From Panopea generosa (lineage: Eukaryota; Mollusca; Bivalvia; Adapedonta; Hiatellidae): a DNA stretch of 64,000 nt. Both the position numbers and the translations under genes were made by a program. Of the stretch, positions 58,101-64,000 are shown in pieces. Position 1 is the stretch's first letter; each line of letters begins with the position of its first letter. The stretch spans positions 33,415,983-33,479,982 of the forward strand of contig CM055907.1 in assembly GCA_029582155.1 (NCBI GenBank), in the 5' to 3' direction. The notes under the pieces were generated by a model. It saw nothing but the letters and a program-made list of their open reading frames with translations. It made no database searches and had not been told where the DNA came from.

Positions 58101-58578
58101 TGCATTTTACAAGCTTCATCACACAGGTTAAATGCATTTCACAGGCTTTATCACACAGGTTTAATGCATTTCACACAATTTTAATGCATTTTACAAGCTT
58201 CACCACACAGGTTTAATGCATTTTACAGGCTTCATCACACAGGTTTAATGCATTTTACAGGCTTCATCACACAGGTTTAATGCATTTCACACAGGTTTCA
58301 TCACACAGGTTTAATGTATTTTTTAGGCTTCATCACACAGGTTAAATGCATTTCACAGGCTTCATCACACAGGTTTAATGCATTTTACAGGCTTCATCAC
58401 ACAGGTTTAATGTATTTTTTAGGCTTCATCACACAGGTTAAATGCATTTCACACAGGTTTCATCACACAGATTTAGTGCATTTTACAGGCATTCACACAG
58501 GTTTAGTGCATTTTACAGGCATTCACACAGGCTTAATGTATTTTACAGGCATTCACACAGGTTTAATGCATTTTTACA
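55157..58578. repeat. Minisatellite, 30-32-bp units, about 110 copies, two subarrays
   Basis: The left part (55157-56020) uses a 30-bp unit, GGCATTCACACAGGTTTAAT and GCATTTTACA. The right part uses mainly a 32-bp unit with GGCTTCATCACACAGGTTTA, interspersed with shorter CACACAGGTTTAATGCATTT units. A marker CACACAATTTTAATGCATTT recurs at 57304, 57420, 57632, 57940, 58056 and 58172, showing 116-bp and longer higher-order repeats. The 3' end returns to the 30-bp form. Confidence 0.93.
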
Positions 58579-58681
58579 TAAACTTTGATAGTAGTGGAAC
58601 TGAAACAATGTCGCTGTATTAAACAATATTATAGCCTGTAGGTGTTCATTAGGAACTATATGGTAGCTATTGGGTATTCAG

Positions 58682-58934
58682 ACAAATGCACAAGAGATTT
58701 AAATATGTTCTCAAAATCATGCAGAAAAGCATAATTAATTCAATTAGCAGTGATCTCAAAGCTGCCAGCAGGGACTACCTATTTGACACCTTTTTTTACA
58801 ACAACGGAGAAGGCTCAGTGAATAACAACGTCATTAAGCAACTGCATTCTTACTTGCTATCAGATTACTTGACACAAGCACACCCTATGGTTAGCAGAAC
58901 AAATGGTTCGCTTGACACTTCAAATACGATTTAA
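58682..58934 (+). CDS. Probable terminal exon of an unrecognised gene
   Basis: After an ATTGGGTATTCAG acceptor the plus strand is open to TAA at 58932-58934. The residues look coding: QMHKRFKYVLKIMQKSIINS, then SISSDLKAASRDYLFDTFFY, NNGEGSVNNN and VIKQLHSYLLSDYLTQAHPM. Codon use is varied and composition is less AT-rich than the flanks. A polyadenylation signal AATAAA lies at 59017-59022, about 83 nt after the stop, as expected for a last exon. An ATG at 58686 could alternatively start an intronless 82-residue frame. I do not recognise the family. It sits immediately after a large minisatellite. Confidence 0.5.
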
Positions 58935-59016
58935 TCTACACTTTTATCTTATTTTTTTGTATCAGAACTTGTCAAAAACTGATTGATTTTTTTTTAATTA
59001 TCCATTTATTGACCAA

Positions 59017-59022
59017 AATAAA
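59017..59022 (+). promoter_or_regulatory. Polyadenylation signal AATAAA
   Basis: This canonical hexamer follows the frame ending at 58934, with T-rich sequence and TGTATTGTT downstream. The motif is common by chance in AT-rich DNA. Confidence 0.45.
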
Positions 59023-59469
59023 ACAATACTTGTATTGTTAACAAGCCTATCGGTACTTTGCGTTTATTTGTATATTGCATTTTATAACGACAAAGCTATG
59101 TGATTTCTCCACGTAAGTTTACATGTCATATGAAATGACTTTGATTTCATTTTGTCAAACAATTTTTAAATTTTGGCAGCCACTATCAAAATCAGTACAT
59201 ACATTATTATTTCTAGAAAACCATAATATGAAATGGAATCTCCTCTCATATTCTCTATTTTATAAACTGTTACTCCACATATTTAAATCAAAGCATAAAG
59301 CATAATGTGTTTCTATATTGCTTTTTGCTTACAACTTAAGTTTATAAACAGCTTAAAAAAACTGTTCATGAACTGGTTCAAGAATCCAGATTTACTGATA
59401 GAAATTTTACCTGGTTCATGAACACTGACTTTATACAATAGCACAGCTAACATACCAACTCTAAGATTA
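59023..59469. other. AT-rich spacer, nothing recognised
   Basis: No gene or repeat was recognised except short TGGTTCATGAAC phrases leading into the next array. Confidence 0.5.
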
Positions 59470-59880
59470 TAGATAACAATTTAACATTCTGGTAGTTCAT
59501 GGGCCCAAAATTTATAGTTGCAATTTTACATATTGGTAGTTCATGGACTCTGAATTTATAGATTTCAATTTTACATATAGGTAGTTCATGGGCTCTAAAA
59601 TTATAGATAACAATTTTACATACTGGTAGTTTATAGCCCCTAAATTTATAGATAGCAATATTACATATTGGTAGTTCACTGACTCTAAATTTATGGATAA
59701 CAATTTTACATACTGATAGTTTATGGGCTCTAAATTTATAGATAACATTTTTACATATCGGTAATTCATGGACTCTAAAATTATAGATAACAATTTTATA
59801 TACCAGTAATTTATGGGCTCAAAATTCATAGATAACAATGTTGACATACTGGTAGTTCATGGACTCATTTCTATTTTATT
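59470..59880. repeat. Diverged minisatellite, 45-bp unit, about 9 copies
   Basis: The unit contains GGTAGTTCATGGGCTCTAAA, TTTATAGATAACAATTTTAC and ATACT. It is more diverged than the neighbouring arrays, so probably older. On the minus strand it is open for 111 codons (15-residue repeat). Confidence 0.88.
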
Positions 59881-59949
59881 TGGTTCATGGACTTTTACTT
59901 TATTTACAAGTTTGTTAACATTTACATGGTTATTGCAGTATAAGGTAGG

Positions 59950-60110
59950 TATATAATTTATGCTTAAAAGTCTTGAAAGTTAGGCTTTTTTGATGACAAA
60001 GGAAGAGAATTTGCTTAGCACAGGAAAGGTGTGGGTTTGAGTCCTGGCTGAGATCACTGACTTTTCTTTGTAACTTTTCTGGTCCAATTACACTTGGTGA
60101 AATTCCTGGC
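59950..60110 (-). mobile_element. Degenerate tRNA-like SINE fragment
   Basis: The plus strand has CTTAGCACAGGAAAGGTGTG then GGTTTGAGTCCTGGCTGAGA. The second phrase is a B-box-like stretch, so the true orientation may be plus. The fragment is weakly supported. Confidence 0.3.
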
Positions 60111-61965
60111 AAGCATTTTATGAGGTTATCAGTATGCCCAGATGCCTATATGAGGTTACCAGTATGCCTAGATGTATATAAGGTTATCAGTATGTCCAGA
60201 TGACTATAATTATGAGGTTACCAGTATCCCCAGATGCCTAGATGATTGTATGAGGTTACTAGTATACCAAGATGCCTAGATCATTGAATGAGGTTACCAG
60301 TATGCCCAGATGCCTAGATGATTGTATGAGGCTATCAGTATGCCCAGATGATTGTATGAGGTTACCAGTATGCCCAGATGATTGCATGAGGTTACCAGTA
60401 TGCCCAGATGCCTAGATGATTGTATGAGGTTACCAGTATGCCCAGATGATTGTATGAGATTATCAGTATGCCCAGAAGATTGTATGAGGTTACCAGTATG
60501 CCCAGATGCCTAGATGATTATATCAGGTTACCAGTATGCCCAGATGACTGTATGAGGTTACCAGTATGCCCAGATTGATTGTATGAGGTAACCAGTATGC
60601 CCAGATGCCAAGATGACTGTATGAGGATACCAGTATGCTCAGATGCCTAGAAAATTGCATTACATTACCAGTATGCCCAGATGCCTAGATCATTGTATGA
60701 GGTTACCAGTATGCCCAGATGATTGTATGAGGTTACCAGTATGCCCATATGCCTAAATGGTTGTATGAGGTTACCAGTATGCCCAGATGCCTAGATGATT
60801 GTATGAGGTTACCAGTATGCCCAGATGATTGTATGAGGTTACCAGTATGCCCATATGCCTAGATAGTTGTATGAGGTTACCAGTATGCCCAGATGCCTAG
60901 ATCATTGTATGAGGTTACCAGTATGCCCAAATGCATAGATCATTGTATAAGGTTACCAGTATGCTCAGATGCCTAGATGATTGTATGAAGTTACCAGTAT
61001 GCCCAGATGATTGTATGAGGTTACCAGTATGCCCAGATGCCTAGAAGATTGTATGAGGTTACCAGAATGCCCAGATGCCTAGATGATTGTATGAGGTTAC
61101 CAGTATGCCCAGATGATTGTATGAGGTTACCAGTATGCCAAGATGCCTAGATGATTGTATGAGGATACCAGTATGCCCAGATGCCTAGATGATTGTATGA
61201 GGTTACCAGTATGCCCAGGTGCCTAGATCATTGTATGAGGTTACCAGTATGCCCAGATGCCTAGATGACTGTATGAGGTTACCAGTATGCTCAGATACCT
61301 AGAAAATTGCATTAGGTTACCAGTATGCCCAGATGCCTAGATCATTACATGAGGTTACCAGTATGCCAAGATGATTGTATGAGGTTACTAGTATGCCCAG
61401 ATGCCTAGATGGTTGTATGAGGTTACCAGTATGCCCAGATGATTGTATGAGGTTACCAGTATGCCCAGATGCCTAGATCATTGTATGAGATTACCAGTAT
61501 GCTCAGATGCCTAGATGATTGTATGAGGTTACCAGTATGCCCAAATGCCTAGATCATTGTATAAGGTTACCAGTATGCCAAGATGATTGTATGAGGTTAC
61601 CAGTACGCCCATGTGCCTAGAAGATTGTATGAGGTTACCAGAATGCCAAAATGCCTAGATGATTGTATGAGGTTACCAGTATGCCCAGATGATTGCATGA
61701 GGTTACCAGTATGCCCAGATGATTGTATGAGGTTACCAGTATGCCCAGATGCCTAGTTCATTGTATGAGGTTACCAGTATGCCCAGATGATTGTATGAGG
61801 CTACCAGTATGCCCAGATGCCTAGATGATTGTATGAAGTTGCCAGTATGCCCAGTACCTAAATGATTGTATGAGGTTACCAGTATGCCCAGATGCCTAGA
61901 TCATTGTATGAGGTTACCAGTATGCCAATATGCTTAGATGATTGTACAAGGTAACCAGTATGCCC
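60111..61965. repeat. Minisatellite with interspersed 38-bp and 30-bp units, about 52 copies
   Basis: The long unit contains ATGAGGTTACCAGTATGCCC and AGATGCCTAGATGATTGT. The short unit lacks the 8-bp GCCTAGAT. Long and short units are mixed irregularly. GATCATTG and GATGATTG variants give a second mark. Confidence 0.94.
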
Positions 61966-61974
61966 ATTATATGT

Positions 61975-64000
61975 GCACAGAATACATAATTGTTAAAAAT
62001 CTACAATACAGGGATGTCTGCACAGAATAAATAATATGTTAAAAATCTAACATACAGGGATGTCTGCACAGAATACATATATCATAAAAAATCTATCATA
62101 TAGAGATGTCTGCACAGAATACATATATGTTAAAAATCTGCCATACAGGGATGTATGCACAGAATACATATATGTTAAAAATCTGCCATACAGGGATGTC
62201 TGCACAGAATACATATATGTTAAAAATCTATAATAAAGAGATGTCTGGACAGAATACATATATCTTAAAAATCTGCCATATAGGGATGTATGCACAGAAT
62301 ACATATATGTTAAAAATCTGCCATACAGGGATGTCTGCACAAAATACTTAATATCTTAAAAATCTACCATACCGGGATATCTGCACAGAATACATATATG
62401 TTAAATCTACCATACCAGGATATCTGCACAATTACATATATGTTAAAAATTTACCTTACTGGGATGTCTGCACAGAATACTTAATATGTTAAAAACCACC
62501 GTACCGGGATGTCTGCACAGAATACATAATATATTAAAAATCTACCATACAGGGATGTCTGCACAGAATACATATATGTTAAAAATCTACCATACAGGGA
62601 TGTCTGCACAGAATACATATATGTTAAAAATCTACCATACCAGGATGTCTGCACAGAATACATATATGTTAAAAATTTACCATACAGGGATGTCTGCACA
62701 GAATTCATAATATGTTAATAATCAACTATACAGGGATGATGTCTGCACAGAAAACATATATGTTAAAAAAATTACCATACAGGGATGTCTGCACAGAATA
62801 CATATATGTTAAAAATCTACTATACAGGGATGTCTGCACAGAATACATATATATTAAAAATCTACCATACAGGGATGTCTGCACAGAATACATAATATGT
62901 TAAAAATCTACTATACAGGAATGTCTGCACAGAATACATTTATGTTCAAAATCTACCATACCGGGATGTCTGCACAGAATACATATATGTTAAAAATCTA
63001 CCATACAGGGATGTCTGCACAGAATTCATAATATGTTAAAAATCAACTATACAGGGATGATGTCTGCACAGAAAACATATATGTTAAAAAAACTACCATA
63101 CAGGGATGTCTGCACAGAATACATATATGTTAAAAATCTGCCATACAGGGATGTATGCACAGAATACATATATGTTAAAAATCTACCATGTAGGGATGTC
63201 TGCATAGAATACATAATATGTTATGGTTTACCATACAGGGATGTCTGCACAGAATACATATATGTTATGGTCTACCATACAGGGATGTCTGCACAGAATA
63301 CATATATGTTATGGTCTACCATACAGGGATGTCTGCACAGAATACATATATGTTAAAAATCTACGATATAGGGATGTCTGCACAGAATACATATATGTTA
63401 AGGTCTACCATACAGGGATGTCTGTACAGAATACATATATATTAAAAATCTACCTTACAGGGATGTCTGCACAGAATACATAATATGTTAAAAATCTACT
63501 ATACAGGAATGTCTACACACAATACATTTATGTTAAAAATCTACCATACAGGGATATCTGCACAGAATACATATATGTTAAAAATCTACCATACCCGGAT
63601 ATCTGCACAGAATACATATATGTTAAAAACCTACCATACCGGGATGTCTGCACAGAAAACTTAATATGTTAAAAATCTACCATACCGGGATGTCTGCACA
63701 TAATACATAATATGTTAAAAATCTACCATACAGGGATATATGCACAGAATACATATATGTTAAAAATCTACCATACAGGGATGTCTGCACAGAATACATA
63801 TATGTTAAAAATCTACCATACAGGGATGACTGCACAGAATTCATAAATGTTATGTTCTACCATACAGGTATGTCTGCACAGAATACATATATGTTATGGT
63901 TTACCATACAGGTATGTCTGCACAGAATACATATATGTTAAAAATCGACCTTTCAGGGATGTCTTCACAGAATACATGTAATGGTCTACCATACAGGGAT
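61975..64000. repeat. Minisatellite, 45-bp unit, about 45 copies, running off the right edge
   Basis: The unit contains TAAAAATCTACCATACAGGG, ATGTCTGCACAGAATACATA and TATGT. A variant with TTATGGTCTACC appears near 63225-63320, 63400 and 63850-64000. Both strands carry short open frames. The end of the array is not seen. Confidence 0.94.

Overview
This window reads as animal nuclear DNA, most likely from a bivalve mollusc. It is AT-rich, has phase-consistent introns of 1.8 to 16 kb with GT/AG ends, tRNA-derived SINEs, and short dispersed elements of the kind common in clam and mussel genomes. There are no operons, bacterial genes or CRISPR arrays. The genus cannot be fixed from the sequence alone.

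The one recognisable gene is a minus-strand homologue of anosmin-1 (ANOS1/KAL1), a secreted matrix protein. Six exons are well supported (38214-38143, 21796-21731, 10585-10375, 8578-8388, 5329-5200, 1804-1677) and a seventh is tentative at the left edge (68-1). In order they encode the end of the cysteine-rich region, a complete eight-cysteine WAP domain, the first fibronectin-III domain (split over two exons, with the family hallmark WYQFRVAAV), and the start of the second fibronectin-III domain. Intron phases agree at all five junctions between the six supported exons. The signal-peptide exon, the middle of FN3-2 and the C-terminal FN3 domains were not found and probably lie outside the window or are too diverged to see.

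Fourteen unrelated minisatellite arrays (units 30-66 bp) fill roughly 40% of the window. Several lie inside anosmin introns. The array at 5.3-7.9 kb is notable because its 48-bp unit is a copy of the intron/exon junction of the neighbouring anosmin exon, so it holds dozens of decoy splice acceptors. The rest is mainly dispersed repeats: (i) at least six element families that start with ACAAGA plus a short hairpin and often carry internal tandem copies of about 130-160 bp; (ii) four tRNA-derived SINE families, two copies having perfect target-site duplications of 12 and 15 bp; (iii) a 1.1-kb palindromic element flanked by TTAA; (iv) a 137-nt near-perfect palindrome.

Two weaker gene candidates lie to the right. 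One is a possible two-exon plus-strand gene (54981-55021 joined to 58682-58934) behind a ZNF143/Staf-like promoter motif, with a polyadenylation signal after its last exon. The other is a possible first coding exon on the minus strand (49193-49133). Neither product was recognised. Most long open reading frames in the window are by-products of tandem repeats without stop codons and are not treated as genes.
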